64,000 bases of DNA, from contig NW_005434668.1 of NCBI RefSeq assembly GCF_000315625.1, forward strand, positions 688,533 to 752,532, in the 5' to 3' direction. The notes under the pieces were generated by a model. It ran no database searches and had not been told where the DNA came from. It worked only from the letters and a program-made list of their open reading frames with translations. The DNA is from Guillardia theta CCMP2712 (lineage: Eukaryota; Cryptophyceae; Pyrenomonadales; Geminigeraceae). A program made the translations under genes and the position numbers. Shown in pieces: positions 42,893 to 54,400 of the stretch; within the stretch, counting starts at the first letter, position 1, and each line of letters starts with the position of its first letter.

Positions 42893-44947
42893 ATGGTAGC
42901 CGACACTCTTCCGTCGCCCTCTCTCCCTCCCGTCTGCTCATGGGGAAGCGGGAAGTTCTCTCAGCTGCTGCTGGAGCATGACGAGTACTACTTCAGCCGG
43001 GAGAGATGCCTGATGATAGTCCATCGTCCTCTCGGAGACCCCTGCGATGGTGCGCACGGCACCGAATCTGTCTGCAGCAACCGACGGGCTTGTCGGGGAA
43101 TCCTGCATATCGGCTCCAACGGACTGCTCGTGGAGTTCAGTGAGGAGGAGATGCCAGTCGTGAGAATTTCATACGCTGAGGTAACGAAGTTCGCGCCATG
43201 GCAGAGGACAGAGGAAGAAGTCGGGCTGCTGCGGGAGCTTGGCAGCGAAGGAGACATTCCATCCTCCTCCAGCACGAGGGAGGAGAGACCGCGCCCTCCT
43301 GAAGCGCGTCAGAACGGGAAGAGCATCCTGCACAAGGTCGAGAGCAGCCTCCTCAAGTCTTTCTTCCGAGTGCAGTCCTACTACGCTCCTCCCCAGCAGG
43401 ACGCCAGGGGAGGAAAAGGAGGGAAACGAGAGCGAGGAAGAGGCTGCTGGGAACACATACAAGTAGAGGCGCGCGTCATCTCCACTGCCCTTGACGGATC
43501 GACTTGCCACAGCTACCGCAAGCTCCTGCCTGCTGCTCCCTTGTGCTTCTCCGTGTGGTCGCCCGAGGGTGCCAGGGGATCAGAGGAGAGCTCTGCGGTC
43601 GAGACAATCTCGCTCCTTATCGCCCTGTCGGCGATGGAAAAATCGGCGGAAAGCATCGCGATGCGGCAGGACATGATCAAGCGACACGAGATGAAGCGGC
43701 TGGAGGTGATGCCTTCTTGTCCTGGAGAAACTTTGTGCCACGGGAGATGCGTCAAGATCGAACCTCTTGTCCTCACCCCTGGCAGGTTCACTTTGACGGA
43801 CAAAGCCATCTACTTTCGTGCTTTCTGTCAGAACGATGCAGAGGAGGAGGAGAGAGTGTTTCTCAGCGACGTATTCCGTGTCGCAAGGAGGAGGCATCAC
43901 CTGAGCCATACAGCTATCGAGATCACCTTCAAAGGCGGAAGAGGGCGAATGCTTTTCATGTTCGGCACCTCGAGGGACTGCAGCGTTGTCTGGAAGCATC
44001 TCGCGAGCGTGCGGCCGATTCTAGCCGACGACGCGAGCGAGCTTGAGGGGATCACGAGGGCATGGCAAGAGGGAGCGATCAGCAACTACCACTACCTGAT
44101 GCACCTCAACTCAATGGCCGATCGCTCTTTCAACGACATCGCTCAATACCCCGTGTTCCCCTGGGTCATCCGTGACTACGACAGTGACGAGCTCGATCTA
44201 GAGTCCGAGGAGACGTTCCGCGATCTCTCGCGTCCGATCGGAGCCCTCAACGAGGAGCGACTGGCGCGGCTCATCGACAGGTATCACACAATGGAGGACC
44301 CCAAGTATCTCTACGGCACACACTACAGCACACCTGCCTACGTCGTCTACTACCTCGTTCGATCAGCTCCTCAACACGCTCTCAGGGTGCATGGCGGGAA
44401 GTTCGACCATGCTGATCGAGCCTTCGCCAGCATCAAGGGCACATGGGAGATGTGCCTGACCAACAGCGCGGACGTGAAGGAACTTATCCCGGAGTTCTTT
44501 CAGTCTCAGGGCGACTTCCTCCTGAACCGACTGGATCTCGATCTCGGCGTCCGGCATGATGGCGAGCGTCTCCATGATGTTCAGTTGCCACCATGGGCAT
44601 CTAGTCCCAAGGACTTCACGCGCAAGAATCGACAAGCGCTGGAGAGCAAGTACGTCTCAGAGCACCTCCATCATTGGATCGACTTGATCTTCGGCTTCAA
44701 GCAGCAGGGCGAAAACGCTAAGATGTCCTTCAACGTCTTCCATCCCTTGTCGTACGAGGGTGCGATCAACCTAGACGACATCAGAGTTGAGAGTGAGAGG
44801 ATCGCGTGCTTGGAACAGATCTCTGAGTTTGGTCAGATTCCGAAGCAACTCTTTGCATCCCCGCACCCCAAGCGACGAGGCCCCATGCTCCGTTCGATCC
44901 CATGGAGATCTGACTCGGACCAGGAAAGTGAGAATTCACGGACATAA
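42893..44947 (+). CDS. GRAM-BEACH protein, FAN/NSMAF-like, no WD40 repeats seen
   Basis: A single exon of 684 codons. The N-terminal part (FSQLLLEHDEYYFSRERCLM, GILHIGSNGLLVEFSEEEMP) matches the lipid-binding start of FAN. A GRAM/PH-like segment follows (VLTPGRFTLTDKAIYFRAFC, HTAIEITFKGGRGRMLFMFG). The BEACH domain is complete to its core motifs: GAISNYHYLMHLNSMADRSF, DIAQYPVFPWVIRDYDSDEL, YGTHYSTPAYVVYYLVRSAP, GTWEMCLTNSADVKELIPEF, WIDLIFGFKQQGENA, and FHPLSYEGAI. BEACH proteins act in membrane traffic and lysosome-related sorting. FAN proteins normally continue into WD40 repeats; here the frame ends soon after RRGPMLRSIPWRS. A spliced 3' exon would have to overlap the convergent CAND1 gene, so the short form is probably real. 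Confidence 0.9.
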   Translation: MVADTLPSPSLPPVCSWGSGKFSQLLLEHDEYYFSRERCLMIVHRPLGDPCDGAHGTESVCSNRRACRGILHIGSNGLLVEFSEEEMPVVRISYAEVTKFAPWQRTEEEVGLLRELGSEGDIPSSSSTREERPRPPEARQNGKSILHKVESSLLKSFFRVQSYYAPPQQDARGGKGGKRERGRGCWEHIQVEARVISTALDGSTCHSYRKLLPAAPLCFSVWSPEGARGSEESSAVETISLLIALSAMEKSAESIAMRQDMIKRHEMKRLEVMPSCPGETLCHGRCVKIEPLVLTPGRFTLTDKAIYFRAFCQNDAEEEERVFLSDVFRVARRRHHLSHTAIEITFKGGRGRMLFMFGTSRDCSVVWKHLASVRPILADDASELEGITRAWQEGAISNYHYLMHLNSMADRSFNDIAQYPVFPWVIRDYDSDELDLESEETFRDLSRPIGALNEERLARLIDRYHTMEDPKYLYGTHYSTPAYVVYYLVRSAPQHALRVHGGKFDHADRAFASIKGTWEMCLTNSADVKELIPEFFQSQGDFLLNRLDLDLGVRHDGERLHDVQLPPWASSPKDFTRKNRQALESKYVSEHLHHWIDLIFGFKQQGENAKMSFNVFHPLSYEGAINLDDIRVESERIACLEQISEFGQIPKQLFASPHPKRRGPMLRSIPWRSDSDQESENSRT

Positions 44948-45000
44948 GGATGCTGTTCAATGAATAGATTCAATAATCTTGTACGTTGCAAATAGAAGCG

Positions 45001-45046
45001 CCGTCTAAGTGATGAGCTGGACGACATCAAACAAGCTGCATACCAA
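45001..45046 (+). repeat. Inverted copy of a CAND1 exon fragment
   Basis: This 46-bp segment, read on the plus strand, translates as LSDELDDIKQAAYQ. It is the inverse of 45552-45597 inside a CAND1 exon (44 of 46 bases equal by eye). It sits just beyond the CAND1 stop codon at 45068, in its 3' flank, and just past the BEACH stop on the other strand. Confidence 0.9.
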
Positions 45047-45067
45047 GATCTCGAGCTGTATCTGCAC

Positions 45068-48000
45068 TTAGAACTCCATAGCCACACTCGTCGAACCTTC
45101 TGTGTCGTTGCTGACAGACTCTAGCAAAGCCCTGATTCAAGTCAGTAATGACGAGCAATGGATAAAGAGGGCCTACTTGAGCTTGGCATCTTGTAGTATG
45201 GATTCGTACATGCTAACAAACTTGTGACAAGTGTTGCTGTCATGCATCTTGTTCAATGTGGCCACCTAAAGGGGTTTCAAGAGAAGGTCGAGATGACAAA
45301 TAGCTCTTTGTTGGCCAAGAAATTACATACCGTGATCATAGCCGATCGCTGCAGCTCGTTGTGACGCTCGACATCCTGCGGCGACGCGTTTTCTTTTGTC
45401 TTCTTGTTGAGCACCGTCTTGAGAGGATCCGCCAGCGTATCGAGCACCTTACATTGAGAACCCTTCAAAATCGACCCATGGGAAAGCAGCTTTCGGTTTG
45501 TTTTACCTCCCGCACGAAGAATGGTTCACGAACAGCCAACTTGCAGAGCATTTGGTATGCAGCTTGTTTGATGTCGTCCAGTTCATCACTCAGACGGTCC
45601 TTTCCAAAGATCAGGAACCAAATGATAGCCGTCATCACTCGCAGGATCACCTGTAAGTGATGGAGGAAAGCAGAGGTGTCAAGCTGCTCTGCACACTTAT
45701 CCAGCAGAGTATCCATGGCTGCAAGTGCCTGACAAGGTCAACGGATCAGCGAAGATAAGACTGGAAGTTGCAAGATTCACCAGCTTGCGTAGTTCAGCTC
45801 CATCATCTACTTTATGTTGAAAAGGGCCTAGATTTACAGTGCGCACCTTAAGAACAGGATCAGAGAGCAATCAAACATTCGTCAGTAGCCAATACCAAGT
45901 CTTGTTTGTACACAGATTCTCCATACAGTGAAGGCAGCAACCAATCAGTCTTGAGGAGTGGGCGAATAAGGGCAGGTTTGTTGTGAGTTGCAGAATTGAG
46001 GGTGGTGAGAACGGCGCGACGGACCATGATGTGGTCATCCTACACTTAGGTCAGATCGTCATTGAGACGCGACACAACATCCCAACCTTGAGGAGAAGCA
46101 AGAAATCAGTTATGCATGTGGCAAGTTCTTGCACTGGGGCATTATCCGTGATGGTAAATTTCAATGAATGCACAGCAGTGGCTCGCGTCTCGACGCTGTC
46201 CCGCCTGCATCAAACACTTAGAAGAACCAAAGGTTTCGCACTGCAATGTACGTTATCAGTTCCTTCAGCTTGGGCAGCACCTCAGTTGGTGCGATCAGCG
46301 CAAGTTTGCCCAAGCATTCCGCCACCTGATTATGGGTATATATATTAAGAGAAGCTTCTCCAAGGACGTAAACGTTACCATGCTCCGCACACCTTCGTCA
46401 TCTGAGTCGCACTGATCCATGAGGAGATTCATGACTGTAGACATGTGACCGGCAAGCGAGTCATGACCCTTCCCTATTCCTCCATCACTAGCTTTCAACG
46501 TGATGAGCTGACGAAGCGATTGCAGCAGCAGATATCGATATTCGGCTTGAGACTCAATTTGGGTCAGAATGTACGGGAGATATTTGCTGATTGCGCCCAT
46601 TGCAATTGACCCAAGAGCGTATGATGCAGCCGCCTTGGTATCTTCTGATGTAGATGTAAACGAATTCATGATGACATTCTCGAGGGAGAATTGCGATAGA
46701 TCGAACTCCCGGCCAATTTCACCTACGCAGTGCAACAGAAGCTGCTTCATTTGCTCAGCGCCAGAAGGATTGCCTAAGGTATTCATGAACCCTTGGAGGG
46801 TTGCAATTCTCTCGCTATCAGCAACCGCCCCACAGAGGCTACTGACGCATTGTGCAATGGAAGAAAGTGATTGCCTCGAAAGCTGATTTCCTCCATCAAC
46901 AATTCCGAGAAGTTGGCCAAGCAATTCTTTGTATTTTGATCCGGACCCTGCCTGAACAAGGTTCGCAAAGAGTGACCTCAGAGAGTTTCTCGCAATGCCT
47001 TGAAGAAGAGGAGATTGTAAGAGCACGAGTACACGCGGGAGTATGTAAGAATGAATTAGATTGACGTTCTCATTTGGAGACTTCGAAACCATACAAGAGC
47101 ACAGTTGCAACGCGAGGTGCGTCAGGTGAAGCTCCGCGTCCGAAACAAGAATAGTCAACTCCTTCATAACTGTCTCATAGAGGGAATCTCCTATCATTTT
47201 TCCATAAGAAGCAATCAAGGAATTGAGGGTCATCAGTGCGGCCTGCTTCAAAGCCCTGTCATTCTTGCGAAGGAAAGTGGAGCATTCCAGAATCACATCC
47301 TTGCATATGATGGAAATATCGATTTGCAGATCGCTCTTTGCAACAGTTGCAATGGCTTTCAAGGAGGTCACTCGGGTGGTCTCATTTCTCAGACGTTCTA
47401 GCAAGACAGGAAGGCATCCATTCAAGTTTGAGGGGCCGACAATATCACCGAGTGTGGCTATGATCTCACCCATCGTCAGGATAGCTGCCTCCTTGACCTC
47501 CAAGTCCTGATCTTGCGAATTCAATCTGCCGAACGCAGAGGTGTACATGTTTTGAATGAATTGGTCTTCTCCCTGCAACAGTCTCTTTCCGCCATGCTTC
47601 GCGGTTGTGAATCTACCACATACTCGTAACGCCACAGCTGAAATCTTGTAATTGCTGTCAGCTACGCTTGCAAGCACTGATGGCCCAAGATCTTTGACAT
47701 GCTTTGAAAAGTCAGCACCAGGATGCTTTTCAAGAAGCAGACAAAGGAAAGTAAGGGCCTCGACCTTGAGAGAAGTCTTTGCACTCTTCTCAATTGCCTT
47801 GGCAATATCCGGAACCAAGTTTACAAGGTAGTTATTCAAGCCTCCATTTAGCACAAGGATGAGCTCTCGCAAAAGTTCGAGGCATCTTTCTTTGGTCTTG
47901 AACGATTTGTCTTTCATTTGCTTTGTGATTGCTTTGACAAGTTTGTCCACATCCAACATGGATACAACTGTATTTGGCAAATGATGGGAATCATTTCCTG

Positions 48001-49240
48001 ATGGATGGTCTTCATCCATTGCATCAGGGTTTGCCGTACGGCCTTGCGTTTGTCGAAGTAAGTCCTTTAGGGCAGAAAAGATTTCCATCTTCACAATCTC
48101 TTCTCGTTCTCGAAATCTGATGATGAGTTGAGGGAGAACGGCCTCGTAGAGCTCTTTCAGCATTTCTGGTCTGGTGCGAATGACTGCAGCCAAGCACTTA
48201 ACAGCAGCACTCCTCACTTTCCAGCTGTTGTCGTCATCCCCGCTGTAGTCGCCGTCATCAGAGAACTCGTCCTCCTCCTGCTCATCTTCTTCCATATCAT
48301 CGCCATCATCCTCATCATCGGCATAATTGGGGTCATATTTGATGAACTTAAGAGAAATGTTGACGATCTTGTCTAGATGCGATCCAATTTCCTTGGGGCA
48401 ACGGAGAACAAACGATTCAAATGCTTGAAGACAATTTTCGAGCATTTCTACGTCTTCTTGATGTTTTGGGCTCTCGCAGAGCTCAATCAAGAGCGGAATA
48501 ATTCGTTTTAGCTCTCTTCCTAAACGATGTCCTACCGAACGAGATATTCCAGCTATAGTTTGAATGAAAGTTCGGATCTCATCAGGGCTCTTCGCTTCTC
48601 CCATGCTAACGAAGATTGTGCTGACTAAGTTTGCAAACAGCTGGTCTGGCGCACAGATAGCAAGGGACGCAACACAAATGGACACTCTTTTCCGAGTGGC
48701 AGCTATGGGAGAAGCCAGCATCGGCAAAATGCTTGTCTGCAACGCTGGAAGCTCTCTCTGCATCAGCATACCGAAGTTCTTGAGGAGGTCGTTCAAAATT
48801 TCTAAGCAGTAATGGGCAACCTCGGTTTCTCCTTGGATACCAATTTGCAGCTTTGGGGTGACCCGCTTAAGAACAGCTGGTGCCGTCTGCTGATTCACGA
48901 CCCCAACAAGCGTCTTCAAGCCAATGCTGCCAATATCCCGTCTCTCCTCGTCAGTCTTGTTGATAATGTGCGTTGCAAGCTTGTCCGCGATCTCTTCTAG
49001 TTGTGGTTCTTGTACCTTCCTTGCAAGTGAAGCAATGGTTCTCACGGCTTGCTGCTTGACGTCGGTACTGGTGTCCTCCAAGTGCTTAAGAATAATGCTG
49101 ACGACTCTTCTCTCAAGCTCGTTCTCAAGTTTGATTGTGTCTCTGTCCAGATCTGCTGACAAGTCGTGCATTGCCATGTACCGCTCATCTTTATCCCGTG
49201 CATTCAACTTCTCGATCAGACTTGCCATGGAGAAGCTCAT
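45068..49240 (-). CDS. CAND1: CAND1 (TIP120), cullin-exchange factor
   Basis: The first exon is 981 codons long, starting MSFSMASLIEKLNARDKDER. It has the HEAT-repeat array of CAND1 (RRVVSIILKHLEDTSTDVKQ, IGLKTLVGVVN, SWKVRSAAVKCLAAVIRTRP) and the typical acidic loop (DEDDGDDMEEDEQEEDE). Downstream exons complete the C-terminus: ECLGKLALIAPTEVLPKLKE, DDHIMVRRAVLTTLNSATHN, LGPFQHKVDDGAELRK, DRLSDELDDIKQAAYQMLCK, VLDTLADPLKTVLNKKTKEN, HKFVSMYESILQDAKLK. The last exon reads ALLESVSNDTEGSTSVAMEF and stops at 45068. CAND1 wraps unneddylated cullins and exchanges SCF substrate receptors. Length and end match the family closely. Eight or so introns are confined to the last quarter of the gene. Confidence 0.96.
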
Positions 49241-49866
49241 CCTGCCCTCAGAAGGTTAGTATGAGAAACCACCGCCTCTTGTCTTGGTTCAATCTGCCGT
49301 AACCCTCTCCATCCCTGTCTTTTTGCTTTATTTCATTTCTTCCTTTCTCTGACTCGCAATCAAGCGTTCCTCCAGTCTTTGCTCACTCAAGTTGCTTCTT
49401 TTTCTCTTCTTTTCCCACCACCTCCTCCTGCCTCCTCCTGCCTCTCATCATCTTCGCTTTCGCGTTCATGTTCAGCTGCTCATTCTTTCACTTGTCCTGT
49501 CCTTCTGCTTCTGCTTCTGCTCCTGCTCCTGCTTCTGCTTCTGCTTCTGCTTCTGCTCCTCCCCCTTAGTGCTTGTCCTCGTTCTCTTTCTCCCTCTCTC
49601 TCCCCGCGCATCTCAACTTTGCTTGCCTGCTTCTCCTCTGTTCTGTCACACAGCCACCTGTCCCACTATTCATGCCGCCACCCCTCACAATTCCTTCTAC
49701 CCTCTCTCAATATAACCCCACCTTACAAATATGCTTCAATCTTGCGAGAAAAGTACCCCTATTTCCGATCTACTACCCTACTCTACCATCGACTTGTTGT
49801 ACCCCACCCCCTCTAAAATCCACCCCACCCAGGCATTTGAAGTTCTTTTTCGGAGACGTCAAGAGT
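49241..49866. other. Divergent spacer, CT-rich and TACCCC-containing
   Basis: Lies between CAND1 (minus) and the small Gly-rich protein gene (plus). 49500-49560 is a CTTCTG/CTCCTG repeat; 49690-49840 is rich in ACCCCACC and TACCCC words. No gene is supported; promoters of both genes are expected here. Confidence 0.6.
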
Positions 49867-50852
49867 ATGGCGAAGAAGGGAAAGAAGGGAGGAGGCGGAG
49901 GCGGAGGAGGAGCAGGAGGCGGAGGCGGAGAAGAAGCATCCGACAAAGGTGATGAATCTGAAACTTCGTTGGTCAAGCATGCTGCAAGTTGATCTTTTCG
50001 TTCAGACAAGAAGTCCTGGCAGCCTTCGAGTGAGTATTTCCTCTTGTTATCTGAGGATATCGGCACTGTTCCGAGAGTCTACATTCTCAGCGACTGATGT
50101 TGTATGTTGTTGGAACAGGGACTGATTGGAAGACCAACGAGAATGTCGAGGCTGAAAGCAAGGTCTTCACATTCGTACATCCTGCTTTCCTGGATTGCGT
50201 CTGAAAGACCATGGGCAGATTGTGAAAACAGTGCAAGACGTACAAGAGCTGACAAAGGTCAGGCTTGTCTCGGTTTCCTCTGCACATTGATTGAGGATGT
50301 AGGATGTCGACGTTGAGGGCAAGAAGGAGTCGCTCCTCGGCCAGAATTCCTCTGCTACTTCAACCGTAGATGGCCCTACCACTGACTCCAGAGGAGAATC
50401 TGGCAAACAGCACCCGCAAGCCGTCGAGCACGCAAGGAGCGATGTGCAAGTGAATGGAGCGACCTCGGACGATGGAGAGGCAAGCTGATAGGTCGCTGAG
50501 GGGTTGAACACGGATTGACACATGTTGACAGGCACTCGAGAACAAACTTGACAACCTGAAGCAGCAGGTTGTCTTGCTACCCCTCAACATGGCTCCTTGA
50601 CTTTCTTCTTTCAGTTGGTGGATCTACGTCAGTCGATCAAGGTGCAACCCACCTTCGTTTCTTGCTCGTCCACGTACATAAGTGTGCTCATTCGCGCCAA
50701 CAGAACTTTGAGTCGGAGTTTGACTCGAGATTGGATGCTTGCCTGAAGCAAATTGTGAGCAAAAGGAGTAATTGAGTGAGTGGCAACCTGACAGCATATC
50801 ACAGGCGGAGATGCCTGCACAGGGCGGCGAGATAGATTTGGACAATGAATGA
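49867..50852 (+). CDS. Small Gly-rich, coiled-coil hypothetical protein
   Basis: About eight short exons. The start MAKKGKKGGGG is followed by a poly-Gly stretch and EEASDKDKKSWQPS, then TDWKTNENVEAESK, HGQIVKTVQDVQELTK, DVDVEGKKESLLGQNSS, and SDVQVNGATSDDGE. It continues ALENKLDNLKQQ, LVDLRQSIK, NFESEFDSRLDACLKQI, and ends QGGEIDLDNE at 50852. The middle is low complexity; the end is a short amphipathic coil (LxxLxxQ pattern). The intron before ALENK starts with GCAAGC, a GC-AG intron that keeps phase. I do not recognise a family. The consistent phases across the last five exons argue that the gene is real. Confidence 0.7.
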
Positions 50853-50901
50853 TGAAATGTCTGTCAAACAGACTGATATTTGGATGTTATGAACTGGATT
50901 T

Positions 50902-50907
50902 AATAAA
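50902..50907 (+). terminator. Candidate AATAAA poly(A) signal
   Basis: AATAAA lies 50 bp after the stop codon of the small Gly-rich gene, at the spacing expected for a 3'-end signal. Use of this signal in this organism is assumed. Confidence 0.35.
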
Positions 50908-51715
50908 AGTGCCACAGCCAATTCCTTGAGTGCATGTGACCATTAGTATTCGAAAGATACATGAATATTCAAGTGTTGAACGAATTGAACCATGTAAGAA
51001 TGCCATTCCTGCTCCAACTGCAGAACCGAACCAACTGAACCCATGGAAACAAAACGGTAGGCACCTCCAATGTTTTGAATTTGATCGGAGACAGAAAAAA
51101 AGGATGACATCTGGTCACAATTCCTTTTTTTGTCAGCTTCCATGATATCCCACAGACGACTCTTGTATGACAATTTCCATGGTGTCATGAAGCAATGCGG
51201 TTATCAAATGCGTTTCCGCATCAATCGTTCGATGTACCCACCACATCTCCCTTCAATTTCACGAAGCTGCGTTTCCAAGTGAAACTTTCCTTAACATCAT
51301 CGGGAAGAAAGCACTAGGTAAGCATCTCTCTTCTGCATGTATGAATGATCTTTAGTACCTGCAAAAATGGTGATTTGCGCTTTGCAGCAAATCACTGAAG
51401 GCCCTTCCTGTGTGGAGCGGATTGTCATGGCCAACCTAATCATCAGCGTTGCCTCCTGACTGTACCTCAAAAGGATTCATCTCCGTTGTCTGAGCCATGA
51501 GACAACTTCATCTCTGGTTTGCGAGCCATGAGACGATTGCATCAGATGTCTGTCTGTCTGCATTGACTGTCGTCAGGATCGTTCGAGGCCAAGAGGGCAT
51601 TCATGATTTGATCAACAGGGAAAAATTTATTTGTACAGAACAGAAAGTTGGCAATCAAATGCTCTATTAGACGCACAATCTACAACGAGAGCATGACATG
51701 CAACGCTCCATCACC
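50908..51715. other. Spacer with no visible gene
   Basis: Unique-looking sequence of average composition. A 26-bp phrase is partly repeated around 51485 and 51520 (GAGACAACTTCATCTC / GAGACGATTGCATCAG, each preceded by AGCCAT). Otherwise I see nothing; open frames are short. Confidence 0.5.
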
Positions 51716-52265
51716 CTAAGGATTCTGCCCGCCAGATTCGGGAGCCAAGTCTTTCATATCAGGTAGGATCATCCCTGCATGGAACTGTTGCTCACTGATG
51801 GAGGAGCTGCGGCTTCCATCGCTCCTGTTGCTGGAGGAGGGCCGCCTGTTGCTTGCTCCCTCAGTCAAGTTCGGTGGATTCTGGTTTCTGTCCTGCTTGC
51901 AAGTAAGATCGCCTGTCAGTCTTTGCGGTGAAAAAGATTGAGCACCTTTTGTGAATCTTTGGCCACGTCAGAGGAAATCTGATGCACTTCATTGTCTACA
52001 AACACAAGAAGTAAGCCTCTGCAGAGGTACATGGTGTAAATCGAATCTTACCTGAATCTTGATTGCTTTCACCAGAATTCTCTGTCAAGCCCTTCGGCTC
52101 GGTTTCCATGTACAAAATCTGGCCCAGCCAATCGTCAGCGTTCAGAGGGAGTGAAATGAGATTAACATGTACCTCTGGTTCTGGGAAAAAGTCGTCGAAT
52201 TTGAAGCGTTTGGGTGAGTGTTGAACCCAACTTTCTGCGTTCGAGTATTCCAAGAGCCTTCCCAT
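51716..52265 (-). CDS. Small Ser/Asn-rich hypothetical protein
   Basis: Four exons on the minus strand join in phase: MGRLLEYSNAESWVQHSPKR to FDDFFPEPE; ILYMETEPKGLTENSGES; DNEVHQISSDVAKDSQK; and QDRNQNPPNLTEGASNRRPS to APESGGQNP, stopping at 51716. The product is hydrophilic and likely disordered; no domain is recognisable. An upstream open exon (AISDEVSLLSASDSLR, about 52300-52350) could belong to it if a 24-nt intron is allowed; otherwise translation starts at 52265. Confidence 0.6.
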
Positions 52266-52439
52266 AAAAGTATCCTTTTTCGAAATGTCTCAAGCTACTC
52301 GAAGGGAATCCGAAGCACTCAAAAGTGAGACTTCGTCCGATATTGCCTGGAATATTGTGAATTAAGACAAATCATGGAAGATGAAGTGATGGCAAGATCC
52401 ACCTGTCTGCGCCGGTGAAGTCGGAACGGAATGAGCCGG

Positions 52440-54400
52440 GATACAGGCGAGGGGTATGTGCACGAAGAATGATGATAGGAGAAGCGTCCACACGGAGCAA
52501 GAGGTGGAGGGACTGGTGTAAGATGGAAGGGAGAGGGTGTGGGTGTTGGCAGGAAGGGAGTGTGGGAGGGATGGTGGAAGGAGAGCGAGGATAAATAGGG
52601 AACAGGAATCAGGGGGGGGGGGAGAAGGGGAGGACGAGTAGTTAGTGGGTTAGGGGGGGTCACACCCGTGAGGGGGATGAGGGTGGAAACGGTGGTATGA
52701 TCACCACCCCGAGACCAGCAAGTATGGGGGGTATGATGGGGGTGGGGTCCTGTTCCCATGAGTGCAAGGGGTCGAGCCGTGCTGACCTTAAAATATGTTT
52801 TAGTTATAAAAGGTTTTTCTCCAAAAAAATCTGCTGGGGGTTTAGAAATTGTTTTTTAAACATGAAAATAATTGTTTTCATCATTTCAGAACTCAACGTT
52901 TCCACTGTTCATGGGATTGTAGTAAATTATAACGTCCACATATGGAGGTACAGGGAGGGACCCCTACCCCCTCCGGCAAGTACCATTCCCCGTACCCCTG
53001 TTACATGTGACGATAAACCTGCAATCACCCGGGTACTCACAACCTCACCCCTTTCGCTTCAAAGTTCATCCCTTTGTGCTCCATTCCACCCACCCCACGG
53101 AGCCATCTGCAGAACCACAACCACCAGTGCCAGGTAATTTCCATACCCCATTTTTCGCTGTACCCTGGTAAATGTGCGAAAATACCCCTAACTTTCCCAA
53201 TATGACTTCTTCACTACCCTACCACCTCAATTGCAATGGACCCCACCCTCAGTGAAGAATGCTTCAATCGTCCTCAGCTACTTCGCAATGGAACCCTGCC
53301 CCACGAACTACCAATTCAGCCCCCCACCCTGGGATTGACTGGCATATGGTGGGTACTGAATCAGAAAAAAAGAAATTGCCGTGACACCTCCTTTGCTCAT
53401 CCCAGCAAGAACCCATATTTATCACCCCCTCAAGAGACCGTCGGTGAGGGGGTACACAAAATGGTTTTTAAAAAATAGAAAGGTCTGGGAGCCAAACTCG
53501 TAACGTGACAGAAAGTGTGACGAAAAAAAACTTAAGAGATAGCTGGGGATCACACGTCCTGAAATGAAAACACATCTTTTCATTTTAATGAGACCTGTAA
53601 GCGGGTGAAAATATACATTTTCGAGTATATACCGGTGGTATAGATTTCCGAATAACAAAGGGGTGGTGACCCTCGAAGCTGCTGGGGACTTGTTATAAAT
53701 CTTGAGATCAGAACGGTTCGAGGTCATCGACCCGACGTATAAACTATCTCATCATCTCCTTCCCGTCGCCAGCCCCAGCTGTTGCCTGCCTTGCCGTCTG
53801 CCCTCCGTCACGTTCCCTATCTCTCATCATGTTCCCCCTTGCAACACGTTTCAAGTCATCTTGCCATCTTACCTCCTTGTACCTCTCCTCCTCGCCCGAC
53901 ACTTAAACTCTCCACCTGGCCTGCCTGCCCTCGCTCGTCCCTCCCTCCGCCTCCCACCCCCTGCCCCGCCACCGCCATACCAGCCTCCTCCATATTCTCC
54001 TTTCCACTTTTTATGGTCTCATGGATATCTCATTCCTCTCGTTGACCTCCCTTCCGTCCACTTCTTCATTCTTCTCAGTTCCATTGATCAACGACCCCGA
54101 CTGATGACCTTAGGTAGTGCACTCACCAGTCTTCAACACACTCTTGTTTCTTCAAGACTTCTTGAAGTCCGATACTGTAGTAATGGATGGTTTTTATCAG
54201 ACTGCATTTGACCCTTTCGAATTGTTCTAAACACTAGTTAGTAACTAGTTTCCTTTTGCCTTCGTCTAGATAGATTGTAGGTTCTATGTGATCTGTCCCG
54301 AGACATAGTTGCTGAAAGATCTCCCATCGAGTGCTTTATTGGTCTCATTCACCTTCATATGTTTATTTACATGGATTTACAATCATCGTCACTTGAAGCA
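52440..54400. other. TACCCC/GGGGTA-rich repeat zone, no gene
   Basis: 52500-52745 is G-rich (GGGTGTGGGTG, AGGGGGGGG, GTTAGTGGGTTAGGGGGGGTCAC). 52790-52900 is AT-rich. 52955-53480 holds many TACCCC, ACCCCC and CCCTACC words. 53700-54080 is CT-rich. The two long plus-strand open frames (53702-54211, 54359-54919) lack codon bias or family likeness. The second is antisense to better-supported exons. Confidence 0.6.

Noticed and set aside
53702-54211. 170-codon plus-strand frame rich in Pro, Leu and Ser
   Set aside because: It lies in CT-rich noncoding DNA, with no family likeness and no supporting splice structure.
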